From Affinundibacterium seohonense (GTDB lineage Bacteria; Pseudomonadota; Gammaproteobacteria; Burkholderiales; Burkholderiaceae_D): 64,000 bases of DNA. A program made the position numbers and the translations under genes. The notes under the pieces were generated by a model. It was not told the origin of the DNA. It did no database searches and saw only the letters and a list, made by a program, of their open reading frames with translations. Positions 19,161-28,079 of this stretch are shown here, one piece after another (position 1 is the stretch's first letter; each line of letters begins with the position of its first letter). The DNA lies in the NCBI RefSeq assembly GCF_014284305.1, contig NZ_JACOFW010000018.1, forward strand, positions 40,892-104,891, read 5' to 3'.

Positions 19161-21335
19161 ATGGTATTAAGTCTTTGGATTGTCGTAGCGTGTGGAGTAC
19201 TCGCAGTACTTTACGGTCTCGTCACAAGAAGTTGGATTTTGAAACAGGATGCGGGAAACGCCCGTATGCAGGAAATTGCGACAGCGATTCAACAAGGTGC
19301 AGCAGCTTATCTGGCACGTCAATACAAAACGATCGCGATGGTCGGTGTGGTCTTGTTTATCGCCATTGCCGTTTTACCCGGATTGGGCCCGATTACCGCT
19401 TTCGGTTTTTTAATCGGTGCGGTGTTGTCAGGGGCCTGTGGTTTTATTGGAATGAATGTCTCAGTGCGCGCTAACGTACGTACAGCACAGGCAGCGACTA
19501 AAGGTATGAATCAAGCTTTAGATGTGGCATTTAAAGGTGGTGCCATTACCGGTATGTTGGTCGCTGGTTTGGGCTTACTCGGCGTCGCCTTGTTCTATAT
19601 TTACTTGAGCAGTGGTTCTGCCAGCGGCCTGTCTCAGCACGATGTGATTAAGCCTTTAATCGGCTTGGCTTTCGGTGCATCTTTGATTTCTATTTTTGCC
19701 CGTCTTGGTGGCGGTATTTTTACCAAAGGTGCAGATGTCGGTGCTGATTTGGTCGGTAAAGTCGAGGCTGGTATTCCTGAGGATGACCCACGTAACCCGG
19801 CCGTTATTGCTGATAATGTTGGCGACAACGTTGGTGATTGCGCTGGTATGGCGGCCGATTTATTTGAGACCTATGTTGTGACTTTGATTGCGACCATGTT
19901 GCTCGGCGCTTTGATGGTGACGACTGCTGTGACAGAGGCGATTGTGTATCCGCTGATGTTGGGTGCAGTATCGATTCCAGCCTCTATCGTTGGCTGTTCG
20001 CTCGTAAAGCACACTCCCGGTAAAAAAATTATGTCAGCCTTGTATAAAGGCTTGTGGTGGGCGGCTGGATTGTCTTTGATTGGTTTTGTGGCTGTCACGT
20101 ATATGTTATTCAAAGACGATGTGATGCGTCAGCAAATGCTAGTTTCTGCAGTCGTCGGTATCGTATTGACTGGCTTAATGGTCTACATCACTGAGTATTA
20201 CACTGGTACCGATTTCAAGCCAGTACGTCATATTGCTGAAGCTTCGACCACGGGCCACGGCACAAATATTATCGCTGGCCTCGGTGTGTCGATGAAGTCG
20301 ACGGCGTATCCCGTACTGGCAGTTTGTGTGGCGATTTTAGTGTCTTACAAATTTGGTGGTGGCTTGTACGGTATCGCGGTGGCTGCGACATCGATGTTGT
20401 CAATGGCCGGTATCATCGTCGCGCTCGATGCCTACGGCCCGATTACCGATAACGCTGGTGGTATTGCGGAAATGTCCGGCATGGATGAATCTGTACGTGC
20501 GATTACTGACCCACTTGATGCTGTCGGCAATACGACCAAAGCGGTGACGAAAGGTTACGCAATCGGTTCGGCTGGTTTGGCTGCCTTGGTATTGTTCGCC
20601 GACTACACGCATGCCTTGAGTTCAGTTGGCTTAGATGTGAAATTTGATTTATCTGACCCACAAGTGATCGTTGGTTTATTTATCGGTGGTTTGATCCCCT
20701 ATTTGTTCGGTGCGATGGCGATGGAAGCCGTAGGGCGTGCCGCTGGTGCTGTCGTGGTGGAAGTCCGTCGTCAATTCCGTGATATCAAAGGCATCATGGA
20801 TGGCACCGGTAAACCTGAATACGACAAAGCTGTCGATATGCTGACGGCTTCTGCGATTAAAGAAATGATTTTGCCATCATTGCTGCCAGTCGCCGTGCCG
20901 ATTTTAGTTGGCCTGACTTTAGGCCCAGCAGCCTTAGGTGGTATGCTGATGGGGACGATTATTACAGGTTTGTTTGTGGCAATTTCTATGACCACCGGTG
21001 GTGGTGCTTGGGACAATGCGAAGAAATATATTGAAGACGGTCATTTCGGTGGTAAAGGTTCTGAAGCGCATAAAGCCGCAGTAACTGGCGACACTGTTGG
21101 TGATCCTTACAAGGATACAGCAGGTCCTGCGGTGAATCCTTTAATCAAAATTATCAATATCGTCGCCTTGTTATTGGTGCCCCTGTTTCCTTTAGTGCCA
21201 TGGCTGAAAGCGCCAGCACAACCTGCACCAGTGATTTCACATAAAGCAGACGTGTTACCTCAGATCGAAGCGCCTGTTGGTTTAGATGTTGTTAAAGTGA
21301 AAGCGGCTTCAGCGAGTGATACAGCAACCAAATGA
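19161..21335 (+). CDS. hppA: Membrane-bound proton-translocating pyrophosphatase (K+-independent type)
   Basis: The 724-residue polytopic protein couples pyrophosphate hydrolysis to cation pumping. The catalytic loop [47 protein letters not shown] is intact (read in parts: [13 protein letters not shown], then [20 protein letters not shown]). The residue that decides potassium dependence lies in GNTTKA. A Lys there, rather than the Ala of GNTTAA, marks the K+-independent, H+-pumping subfamily. The C-terminus has a 40-residue non-conserved tail after the last helix. A strong ribosome binding site (TTGGAGG) precedes the ATG. Confidence 0.95.
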   Translation: MVLSLWIVVACGVLAVLYGLVTRSWILKQDAGNARMQEIATAIQQGAAAYLARQYKTIAMVGVVLFIAIAVLPGLGPITAFGFLIGAVLSGACGFIGMNVSVRANVRTAQAATKGMNQALDVAFKGGAITGMLVAGLGLLGVALFYIYLSSGSASGLSQHDVIKPLIGLAFGASLISIFARLGGGIFTKGADVGADLVGKVEAGIPEDDPRNPAVIADNVGDNVGDCAGMAADLFETYVVTLIATMLLGALMVTTAVTEAIVYPLMLGAVSIPASIVGCSLVKHTPGKKIMSALYKGLWWAAGLSLIGFVAVTYMLFKDDVMRQQMLVSAVVGIVLTGLMVYITEYYTGTDFKPVRHIAEASTTGHGTNIIAGLGVSMKSTAYPVLAVCVAILVSYKFGGGLYGIAVAATSMLSMAGIIVALDAYGPITDNAGGIAEMSGMDESVRAITDPLDAVGNTTKAVTKGYAIGSAGLAALVLFADYTHALSSVGLDVKFDLSDPQVIVGLFIGGLIPYLFGAMAMEAVGRAAGAVVVEVRRQFRDIKGIMDGTGKPEYDKAVDMLTASAIKEMILPSLLPVAVPILVGLTLGPAALGGMLMGTIITGLFVAISMTTGGGAWDNAKKYIEDGHFGGKGSEAHKAAVTGDTVGDPYKDTAGPAVNPLIKIINIVALLLVPLFPLVPWLKAPAQPAPVISHKADVLPQIEAPVGLDVVKVKAASASDTATK

Positions 21336-21390
21336 GGTTCGCTTACCCATTAGCTCTTAGCTGATTGTTGAAAAAAGTGTTTTTTTGTGG

Positions 21391-21425
21391 AGGCAGTGAT
21401 TGTGATGCAATCGCTGCCTTTTTTA
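21391..21425 (+). terminator. Intrinsic terminator after hppA
   Basis: The 12-bp stem AGGCAGTGATTG / CAATCGCTGCCT has one G-U pair and a 5-nt loop and is followed by TTTTTT. Confidence 0.85.
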
Positions 21426-21570
21426 TTGTTTGTGTATTTTTTACTTTCTACAAATAGCGAAAAGCGAGATAATTGACGTTTACGTTAACGTCATAGCGCC
21501 AGTATTTATAAAGAGCTTTTGGCGAATTTCTTATTCAACTTATTTATTCCAATTTAGAGCAGAGGGAAGT

Positions 21571-22326
21571 ATGCAAATTCAAAACAATGTATTCATCATC
21601 ACTGGCGGCGCTTCGGGTTTGGGCGAAGCAACGGCACGCATGATTACTGCCAATGGCGGTAAAGTGGTGATCGCGGACGTGCAGGTCGAGGCCGGTCAAA
21701 AATTGGCCGCAGAATTGAATGCGACTTTCGTGAAGTGCGATGTGACACAAGAAGCTGATGGTCAAGCAGTTGTTGCTGCTGCGACCACGGCTGGCACGCT
21801 GCGTGGTTTGATCAATTGCGCTGGTGTGGCGCCAGCTGTTAAAACAGTCGGCAAAGAGGGGGCACATCCTTTAGAACTATTCCAACGCGTCGTGAATATT
21901 AATTTGGTCGGTACTTTTAACATGGCGCGTCTGGCAGCAGAAGCGATGAGTAAAACAGAAGCAATCCAAGACGAACGCGGCATTATTATTAACACCGCAT
22001 CTGTCGCCGCCTTCGATGGTCAAATGGGACAGGCTGCATATGCTTCCTCAAAAGCTGCGGTAGTTGGTTTGACTTTGCCAATGGCACGCGATTTATCGCG
22101 TAATGGCATTCGCGTGATGACCATTGCGCCAGGTATTTTTGAAACGCCGATGCTGTTGGGTATGCCGCAAGAAGTGCAAGATGCTTTGGGTAAAATGGTA
22201 CCGTTCCCATCTCGCTTGGGTAAGCCAAATGAATATGCGCAATTGGCAAAATCGATCATTGAAAACATGATGTTGAATGGTGAAACGATCCGTTTGGATG
22301 GCGCGATTCGTATGCAACCAAAATAA
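21571..22326 (+). CDS. SDR family 3-hydroxyacyl-CoA dehydrogenase (HSD10-like)
   Basis: The 251-residue short-chain dehydrogenase has the NAD-binding TGGASGLGEAT, the acid residue in VIADVQVE (NAD preference), and the catalytic Tyr/Lys in YASSKAAVVG. The C-terminal part (RVMTIAPGIFETPML, PFPSRLGKPNEYAQL, GETIRLDGAIRM) matches the HSD10 / 2-methyl-3-hydroxybutyryl-CoA dehydrogenase group, which acts in fatty acid or isoleucine breakdown. The ATG at 21571 has AGAGGGA upstream; the frame's upstream 47 codons lack support. It is a single gene. Confidence 0.9.
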   Translation: MQIQNNVFIITGGASGLGEATARMITANGGKVVIADVQVEAGQKLAAELNATFVKCDVTQEADGQAVVAAATTAGTLRGLINCAGVAPAVKTVGKEGAHPLELFQRVVNINLVGTFNMARLAAEAMSKTEAIQDERGIIINTASVAAFDGQMGQAAYASSKAAVVGLTLPMARDLSRNGIRVMTIAPGIFETPMLLGMPQEVQDALGKMVPFPSRLGKPNEYAQLAKSIIENMMLNGETIRLDGAIRMQPK

Positions 22327-22439
22327 GTTCCCATTTTTTGCTCCAAAAATCACACTTTCTTGCTTTCTTACAGACATTTATCTTGTACGCGAATACACTA
22401 GATGGATAAGAAAAGTTTGCTTTTTGGAGTCGAATAGGA

Positions 22440-23657
22440 ATGAATAGTAATGCCACAACTGGCTTAATTCTGACCGGAGGCGGTGCACGCGCTGCCTACC
22501 AGGTTGGCGTGCTTAAAGCAATCTCTGATATCTTGCTGGAGCAAGGTTGGGACGCCAAAAAAAATCCCTTTGGCATCATTTGTGGCACATCCGCTGGTGC
22601 AATTAATGCCACTGCATTGGCCTCTCGCGCCGATCACTTCCAAGAATCTGTGAATAGTATTTTGCATGTCTGGAGCCATTTCGAAGCGGCTCAAGTTTAT
22701 CGTGCCGATTCTCTGGGTGTCATTCGTTCGGGTGCGCGCTGGTTGTCAATCATGTCTTTTGGTTGGTTGTTGAACAAATGGCGTAAGTCGCCACCAACCT
22801 CTTTGCTAGATAATTCTCCTTTGGCTGGTTTGTTACACCGTATGCTGGACATGGAGCGCCTTGATCAATCTTTCGCGACAGGTGATCTGCAAGCTTTGGC
22901 GGTGACTGCGTCGTCTTATACCACGGGACATCACTTAACTTTTTATCAGACTTTGAATGATATTCAGCCGTGGGTTCGCAGTCAGCGATTGGCGCAGCGG
23001 GATTTTATCGGCGTTCAGCATTTATTGGCTTCATCGGCAATTCCCTTTATTTTTCCTTCTATACCCTTAAATTGGGGCGGGCATCTTGAATATTGCGGTG
23101 ACGGATCCATGCGTCAGTTAGCGCCGATTTCTCCTGCGATTCATTTAGGTGCAAACAAGGTGTTGATCGTCGGTGCAGGACGATTGTCTGAGCCGCCACG
23201 GCAAAATTTTGAATTGGCGACTTACCCTAGTCTGGCGCAGATTGCAGGCCATGCGATGTCGAGTATTTTTTTGGATAGCTTAGCGGTAGACATTGAGCGC
23301 TTAACACGTATCAATAAAACTTTATCGATGTTGCCGCCGGATTTGTTAGAGAAAACACCCTTGAAGCCAGTTGACTTATTGGTGATCGCACCATCTGAGC
23401 GCTTGGATGAGATTGCCAGTCGACACACCCAAAGTTTACCGCTGCCAGTGAGAACCATGCTTGGAGGTATCGGCGCAACTGATGTGCGTGGCGCAGCCTT
23501 AGCTTCTTATTTGCTATTTGAGTCAAGTTACACGCAGGAGTTGATCGCTCTCGGGGTAAAGGATACGCTGGCGATGAAAGAAGAGGTCATTCACTTTTTT
23601 CAGCCGCAATCAGTCGCAAAACATCATGCTTCAATCATGGAGGCGGTTCCAGCGTAA
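22440..23657 (+). CDS. Patatin-like phospholipase
   Basis: The 405-residue protein has the oxyanion-hole motif GGGARAAYQVGVL, the nucleophile elbow GTSAGAINA with the catalytic Ser, and the partner Asp in DGSMRQL. These define a patatin-type lipid acyl hydrolase with a Ser-Asp dyad. No signal peptide is visible, so a cytoplasmic or membrane-surface role is inferred. Physiological substrates are unknown. Confidence 0.92.
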   Translation: MNSNATTGLILTGGGARAAYQVGVLKAISDILLEQGWDAKKNPFGIICGTSAGAINATALASRADHFQESVNSILHVWSHFEAAQVYRADSLGVIRSGARWLSIMSFGWLLNKWRKSPPTSLLDNSPLAGLLHRMLDMERLDQSFATGDLQALAVTASSYTTGHHLTFYQTLNDIQPWVRSQRLAQRDFIGVQHLLASSAIPFIFPSIPLNWGGHLEYCGDGSMRQLAPISPAIHLGANKVLIVGAGRLSEPPRQNFELATYPSLAQIAGHAMSSIFLDSLAVDIERLTRINKTLSMLPPDLLEKTPLKPVDLLVIAPSERLDEIASRHTQSLPLPVRTMLGGIGATDVRGAALASYLLFESSYTQELIALGVKDTLAMKEEVIHFFQPQSVAKHHASIMEAVPA

Positions 23658-23728
23658 GCCACAATTGATTGCCAAATTGTTTGTGGACTATTATGCTACT
23701 TCATCTTAAATTTAATTTGTCTTTCATA

Positions 23729-24094
23729 ATGAAATTGTATCTACGACAGTTTTTCGTCATATTGTTGTTTAGCCTTGGCTTAGCGTCCAATGTTGTCGCG
23801 CAAGAGTTAGGTTCAATCAGCATTCAGGAATTGCCGCGAGAAGCACAGCAAACTTTGAAGTTGATTCAACAAGGTGGCCCATTTCCTTACGATAAAGATG
23901 GATCTGTCTTTGGAAATTACGAACGTCAATTGCCTAAGCGAGCTCGTGGTTATTACCATGAATACACTGTAAAGACACCGTACGCTAGAAACCGTGGAGC
24001 CAGACGAATAGTTGCAGGTGGTGTGCGCTTGTCTTACTCCGAGTTTTATTACACGGCAGATCATTACAAAAGCTTTATGCGGATTAAAAATTAA
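23729..24094 (+). CDS. Secreted barnase-type (N1/T1 family) ribonuclease
   Basis: The 121-residue product starts with a signal peptide (MKLYLRQFFVILLFSLGLASNVVA-QE). The mature part resembles microbial guanyl-specific RNases such as barnase. The catalytic residues align by eye as Glu78 in YYHEYTV, arginines in RNRGARRIVAGG and His112 in YTADHYKSF. It should cut RNA outside the cytoplasm. The barstar-type inhibitor gene follows after 50 bases. The start at 23729 is preferred over upstream in-frame starts because it gives a clean signal peptide. Confidence 0.88.
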   Translation: MKLYLRQFFVILLFSLGLASNVVAQELGSISIQELPREAQQTLKLIQQGGPFPYDKDGSVFGNYERQLPKRARGYYHEYTVKTPYARNRGARRIVAGGVRLSYSEFYYTADHYKSFMRIKN

Positions 24095-24109
24095 AAATTA
24101 AAAATTAGA
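24083..24109. repeat. Short tandem repeat TTAAAAA x3-4
   Basis: Tandem units of TTAAAAA run across the stop codon of the ribonuclease gene into the gap before the inhibitor gene. Slippage here would change the last residues of the RNase and the gene spacing. Confidence 0.6.
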
Positions 24110-24144
24110 AAAATATCGTTGCATGAACCAAAAATGAGGGTGAA

Positions 24145-24543
24145 ATGAGTTTGTTAAGTACAGTTAGTCCAAATGCAGTGCAATCTATTCGTGCCTTTAG
24201 AAGTCTTGAGTTGCAGGCAGAGGCAACTTTGACAGGGCAGCATTTTTTATATGTGCATTGTGGTGAAGCGAAGGATAAGCAAGACGTGCTCAGCATGATT
24301 GCAAATAGTTTCGGTTTTCCTGATTACTTTGGACATAATTTTGATGCTTTATATGATTGCCTGACAGATTTGGTACATAAAGCAGGACAGCAAAATGGAT
24401 TCGTCATTGTGATAGAGCATTTACCAAATACAGAACATTTCGATAAGGAATTGCGAGAAACTTTGTTAGATGTGTTTCGTGATGCGGCGGAATATTGGGC
24501 AAAAAAGAAAATTCCATTTAGAGTCTTCTATTCCTTCGAATAA
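24145..24543 (+). CDS. Barstar family ribonuclease inhibitor
   Basis: The 132-residue protein lacks a signal peptide and carries the barstar signature FPDYFGHNFDALYDCLTDL, with acidic residues that plug the RNase active site in the family. It presumably neutralises the adjacent secreted ribonuclease before export. The fold and the gene pairing support this; specificity is inferred. A terminator follows. Confidence 0.92.
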   Translation: MSLLSTVSPNAVQSIRAFRSLELQAEATLTGQHFLYVHCGEAKDKQDVLSMIANSFGFPDYFGHNFDALYDCLTDLVHKAGQQNGFVIVIEHLPNTEHFDKELRETLLDVFRDAAEYWAKKKIPFRVFYSFE

Positions 24544-24560
24544 TTAGTTTAAATGCATTG

Positions 24561-24594
24561 AAAAAGCCTGAATTGATGCAAATTCAGGCTTTTT
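24561..24594 (+). terminator. Intrinsic terminator after the barstar gene
   Basis: The stem AAAAAGCCTGAATT / AATTCAGGCTTTT with a short loop runs into T residues. Confidence 0.88.
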
Positions 24595-24631
24595 ACTTGG
24601 GCTTAGACCACGACAGAGGTACAATGCCGCA

Positions 24632-25261
24632 ATGAAAAAAATCGTCATCCTTATTTCTGGACGTGGTAGCAATATGCAAGCGATCGTCCAAGCCTCACAA
24701 TCCCAACAATGGCCAGCACAAATCGCAGCAGTAATCAGTAATAAACCTGATGCTGCCGGTTTGGCGTATGCTGCAAGTCAAGGCATTCCTACTTTGGTGG
24801 TAGAAAGTAAAACTTTTCCAAATCGAGAGAGTTTTGATGCGGCTTTGCAGCAAGCAATCGATGGCTTTCAAGCAGATTTGGTTGTACTCGCTGGCTTTAT
24901 GCGAATCTTGACGCCGCAATTCGTGCAGCATTATGAAAACCGGATTATGAATATCCACCCATCTTTGCTGCCTAGTTTTGTTGGCTTGCATACGCATCAG
25001 CAGGCTTTGGATGCAGGAGTGAAGTTCCATGGTGCGACTGTTCATTTTGTAACGGCAGAGTTAGACCATGGTCCTATCATTGATCAGGCTTGTGTGCGCA
25101 TTGAACATGGCGATACAGAAGACACACTGGCGCAGAAATTACTGGTCAAAGAACATCAAATTTATCCACGCGCCGTGCGTTTATTCGTTGAGGGCAAATT
25201 AGTGGTTGAAGGCAATCGCGTGATTGTTAATGGATCAGAAGCAGACACCTGCCCGATCTAA
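24632..25261 (+). CDS. purN: Phosphoribosylglycinamide formyltransferase
   Basis: PurN transfers a formyl group from 10-formyl-THF to GAR in purine synthesis. The 209-residue protein has ISGRGSNMQAI at the N-terminus, the catalytic block MNIHPSLLPSFVGLHTH with its conserved Asn and His, and HFVTAELDHGPII with the catalytic Asp. All key residues are present. The methyltransferase gene follows after 21 bases, as is usual in Burkholderiales. Confidence 0.96.
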   Translation: MKKIVILISGRGSNMQAIVQASQSQQWPAQIAAVISNKPDAAGLAYAASQGIPTLVVESKTFPNRESFDAALQQAIDGFQADLVVLAGFMRILTPQFVQHYENRIMNIHPSLLPSFVGLHTHQQALDAGVKFHGATVHFVTAELDHGPIIDQACVRIEHGDTEDTLAQKLLVKEHQIYPRAVRLFVEGKLVVEGNRVIVNGSEADTCPI

Positions 25262-25282
25262 GCAAATTTACAGAGGAAAAAC

Positions 25283-26593
25283 ATGAGATTACCACCAGCC
25301 ATAATTGGTCATACTGAAGCCGTTTTGCGTGAGGTTTTGCGCTTTACCGGTCCTGCTGACGGCACTTTATCGCGCTATTTCAGAGAGAATCCACGACTGG
25401 GCGGGCGTGAGCGCGGTGTGATCGCTGAAGCGATTTACGGTTTGTTGAGGAATAAAAGTGTGTACACCAGTTTCTCTGAGTCAGGCACTGGTTCCGCGAT
25501 GCGTCGTATTACGCTTTTGGGCTTAGCGGATGCGGTCGGTATTGATTCCCTCGGTGGATTGAGCGAAGAGGAAGATGTTTGGCTGCGTCGCGTGATGGAA
25601 ATTGATCGCAGCCATTTGCCGCTGGCATTGAAATCGAATATGCCAGAGTGGTTGTGGCAAAAATTATCGACTAAATTCGGTGACGAAGAAGCGATGAAGT
25701 TGGCGAGTGCATTAAACACACCTGCCTCATTGGATTTGCGTGTGAACGCATTGAAATCGAATCGTGAAGATGTGATTGCTTCTTTGGCGCAAGCGCCGAT
25801 TCTGGCAGAAGCGACACCATTCTCTGCACTGGGTTTGCGCATCATTAAAAAACCATCGATACAAAATCTGCCTTTATTTAAAGATGGAACGATAGAAGTG
25901 CAAGACGAAGGTAGCCAGGTTTTGGCGCAATTGTTAGGTGCGAAACGTGGTGAGATGGTCGCCGATTTCTGTGCTGGGGCAGGTGGTAAAACCCTGGCGC
26001 TGGGTGCTTCAATGCGTAACACGGGTCGTTTATATGCGTTTGATATTTCTGAAAAACGATTGGCAAAATTGAAGCCACGCTTGGCACGTAGTGGTTTGTC
26101 GAACGTACATCCGGTCGTGATTGCACATGAACGTGACGCCAAGATTAAACGCTTGGCTGGCAAATTAGATCGCGTTTTAGTTGATGCGCCATGTAGTGGA
26201 TTGGGAACCTTGCGTCGTAATCCTGATGTGAAATGGCGTCAGACTCAGGTTGGTGTCGCAGAATTAAACGTTAAACAAGCATCGATCCTTGATAGCGCCG
26301 CACGTCTTGTTAAAGGTGGTGGTCGATTAGTGTACGCGACTTGTAGTATTCTCGATGAAGAAAATGAAGGCATCGTTGAGCAATTTTTAACGACGCATCC
26401 AGACTTTACTTTACTGCCAGTTTCTCAAGTGTTGGAAGAGCAGAAAATCGAATTAGAGATGGGTGACTATTTGAAGCTCTATCCACACATACACAATACG
26501 GATGGCTTCTTTGCTGCGGTATTTCAGCGCAATAAAGTTGTCGCGAAAATCGCTGTGAAAGACTCTTCGGAAGCAGATGAAGTTGCGGAATGA
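25283..26593 (+). CDS. RsmB/NOP-family RNA cytosine-C5 methyltransferase
   Basis: The 436-residue protein has an N-terminal helical region and a SAM-dependent methyltransferase domain. The latter carries DFCAGAGGKTLALG (SAM loop), VDAPCSGLGTLRRNPDVKW (general Cys) and VYATCSILDEENE (catalytic Cys). The two cysteines are the mark of m5C RNA methyltransferases. Its place beside purN and its divergent N-terminus suggest a paralogue rather than the main RsmB, so no symbol is given. GAGGAAAA lies before the ATG. Confidence 0.9.
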   Translation: MRLPPAIIGHTEAVLREVLRFTGPADGTLSRYFRENPRLGGRERGVIAEAIYGLLRNKSVYTSFSESGTGSAMRRITLLGLADAVGIDSLGGLSEEEDVWLRRVMEIDRSHLPLALKSNMPEWLWQKLSTKFGDEEAMKLASALNTPASLDLRVNALKSNREDVIASLAQAPILAEATPFSALGLRIIKKPSIQNLPLFKDGTIEVQDEGSQVLAQLLGAKRGEMVADFCAGAGGKTLALGASMRNTGRLYAFDISEKRLAKLKPRLARSGLSNVHPVVIAHERDAKIKRLAGKLDRVLVDAPCSGLGTLRRNPDVKWRQTQVGVAELNVKQASILDSAARLVKGGGRLVYATCSILDEENEGIVEQFLTTHPDFTLLPVSQVLEEQKIELEMGDYLKLYPHIHNTDGFFAAVFQRNKVVAKIAVKDSSEADEVAE

Positions 26594-26664
26594 GTTGCAG
26601 AATAATTGATTGAATTTGGGTTTGAGTTTTGTTTAAAGATTTCCCCGCAGTTACCTCCATATCC

Positions 26665-27969
26665 ATGATGGAAACACATTCATTGTCACGATTGATCACT
26701 GAAATATCGGCAGACTTGGGCAACCCAAGTCTGCTATTTCAATTGGTCGCTTTAATGAGCTGTTTTTTGCTGGCATGGCTTTTATCACGCACTATCCAGC
26801 GATACTTTGCAACTGTTGATCAAAGCTCAGGTGTATTTAAGATCGGTGTTGAGAGTTTTTCACGCGTCTTGTGGCCTTTGTTAGCGTTGGTCTTTTTGTT
26901 TTTCGCTAAATTAATTCTTGGGAAATTTCAGCATACGGGTTTGCTAAAATTATTTTTCCCTATTCTGAGTTCTTTTGCCCTAATTCGGTTTAGCTTCTAC
27001 GTATTTCGCCGTGCTTTTGTGCGCGACGGGACGGTTGGCAACACCTTACTTTTATTTGAAAAAGTCTTTGCAAGCTTGGTTTGGCTTGCGTTGGTGTTGC
27101 ATTTCACGGGTATGTGGGAAACCATTTTTGAGGCATTGGAAGAAATCATTCTGCCTGTTGGGAAAAGTAAAGTTTCGCTATTGGCGGTATTGCAGGGAAT
27201 CGCATCGGTTGCGTTAACCGTGGTGCTCGCATTATGGATAAGTGCTTTGCTTGAAGCACGCTTGTTGTTAATTCCGAATATGCATTCGTCTCTACGAGTC
27301 GTATTATCGCGTTTGGGGCGAGCGATTTTTATTTTGCTCGCGATATTGATGAGTTTGTCTCTGGTTGGTATTGATTTGACAGTCTTATCGGTATTTGGTG
27401 GTGCCTTGGGTGTAGGCTTGGGCTTGGGCCTGCAGCGTATTACGAGTAGTTATGTTTCTGGGTTTATTATTCTATTTGATCGTAGTTTGTCTATTGGTGA
27501 CATGATTACCGTCGATAAATTTAGTGGAGCTGTTACGCAGATAAATACACGTTATACGGTATTGAAAGGCTCTGATGGTATTGAATCGATTATTCCAAAT
27601 GAGATGCTGGTTTCTAATCCAGTCCAAAATTTATCACTGACGGATCGCGCGGTGGTGTTGGTGACCGATTTCACGGTTGCCTATGATACGGATCTTGATT
27701 CGTTGTTTCCTGCTTTAATTGATGTCGTTGCCCAAGTGCCACGGGTTTCGATGGCTACTGCACCTTCGGCCTATTTGTTGCGATTCGGTGCGGATGGATT
27801 TGAGTTGCGAGTCGGATTTTGGATCGAAGATCCGGAGAATGGCCGAACCAATGTGATCTCAGATGTGAATCGGGCTATTCTGGTATTAATTCGCGAACGC
27901 GGTATTGAGTTACCGTTTCCGCAACGTGAAATTACGGTATTTCAGGCGCCGACGAAAACGGCGGCTTGA
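26665..27969 (+). CDS. MscS family mechanosensitive channel
   Basis: The product of about 434 residues has several N-terminal membrane helices, then the pore helix and beta-domain characteristic of MscS (LSVFGGALGVGLGLGLQ, then YVSGFIILFDRSLSIGDMI and IIPNEMLVSNPVQNLS). Such channels release solutes during hypo-osmotic shock. The start is uncertain: ATGs at 26665 and 26668 are plausible, and a TTG at 26629 is in frame, none with a good ribosome binding site. Confidence 0.9.
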   Translation: MMETHSLSRLITEISADLGNPSLLFQLVALMSCFLLAWLLSRTIQRYFATVDQSSGVFKIGVESFSRVLWPLLALVFLFFAKLILGKFQHTGLLKLFFPILSSFALIRFSFYVFRRAFVRDGTVGNTLLLFEKVFASLVWLALVLHFTGMWETIFEALEEIILPVGKSKVSLLAVLQGIASVALTVVLALWISALLEARLLLIPNMHSSLRVVLSRLGRAIFILLAILMSLSLVGIDLTVLSVFGGALGVGLGLGLQRITSSYVSGFIILFDRSLSIGDMITVDKFSGAVTQINTRYTVLKGSDGIESIIPNEMLVSNPVQNLSLTDRAVVLVTDFTVAYDTDLDSLFPALIDVVAQVPRVSMATAPSAYLLRFGADGFELRVGFWIEDPENGRTNVISDVNRAILVLIRERGIELPFPQREITVFQAPTKTAA

Positions 27970-28079
27970 ATCAGCGTAGAATAATGATGTTTTCAGGAAA
28001 TTTTTGTTGATAATCTTTTGGTCGAGATTGTCTGAGTTTGATGGAATTTGACGCATAGTGCATTAGGAGTTGTTATATC

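Noticed and set aside
22020..22346. Minus-strand frames opposite the SDR gene
   Set aside because: They are antisense shadows of a clear SDR coding sequence with no family motifs of their own.
25435..26163. 242-codon minus-strand frame opposite the RsmB-type methyltransferase
   Set aside because: It is long only because of codon bias in the real gene; it has no start signal or recognisable domain.
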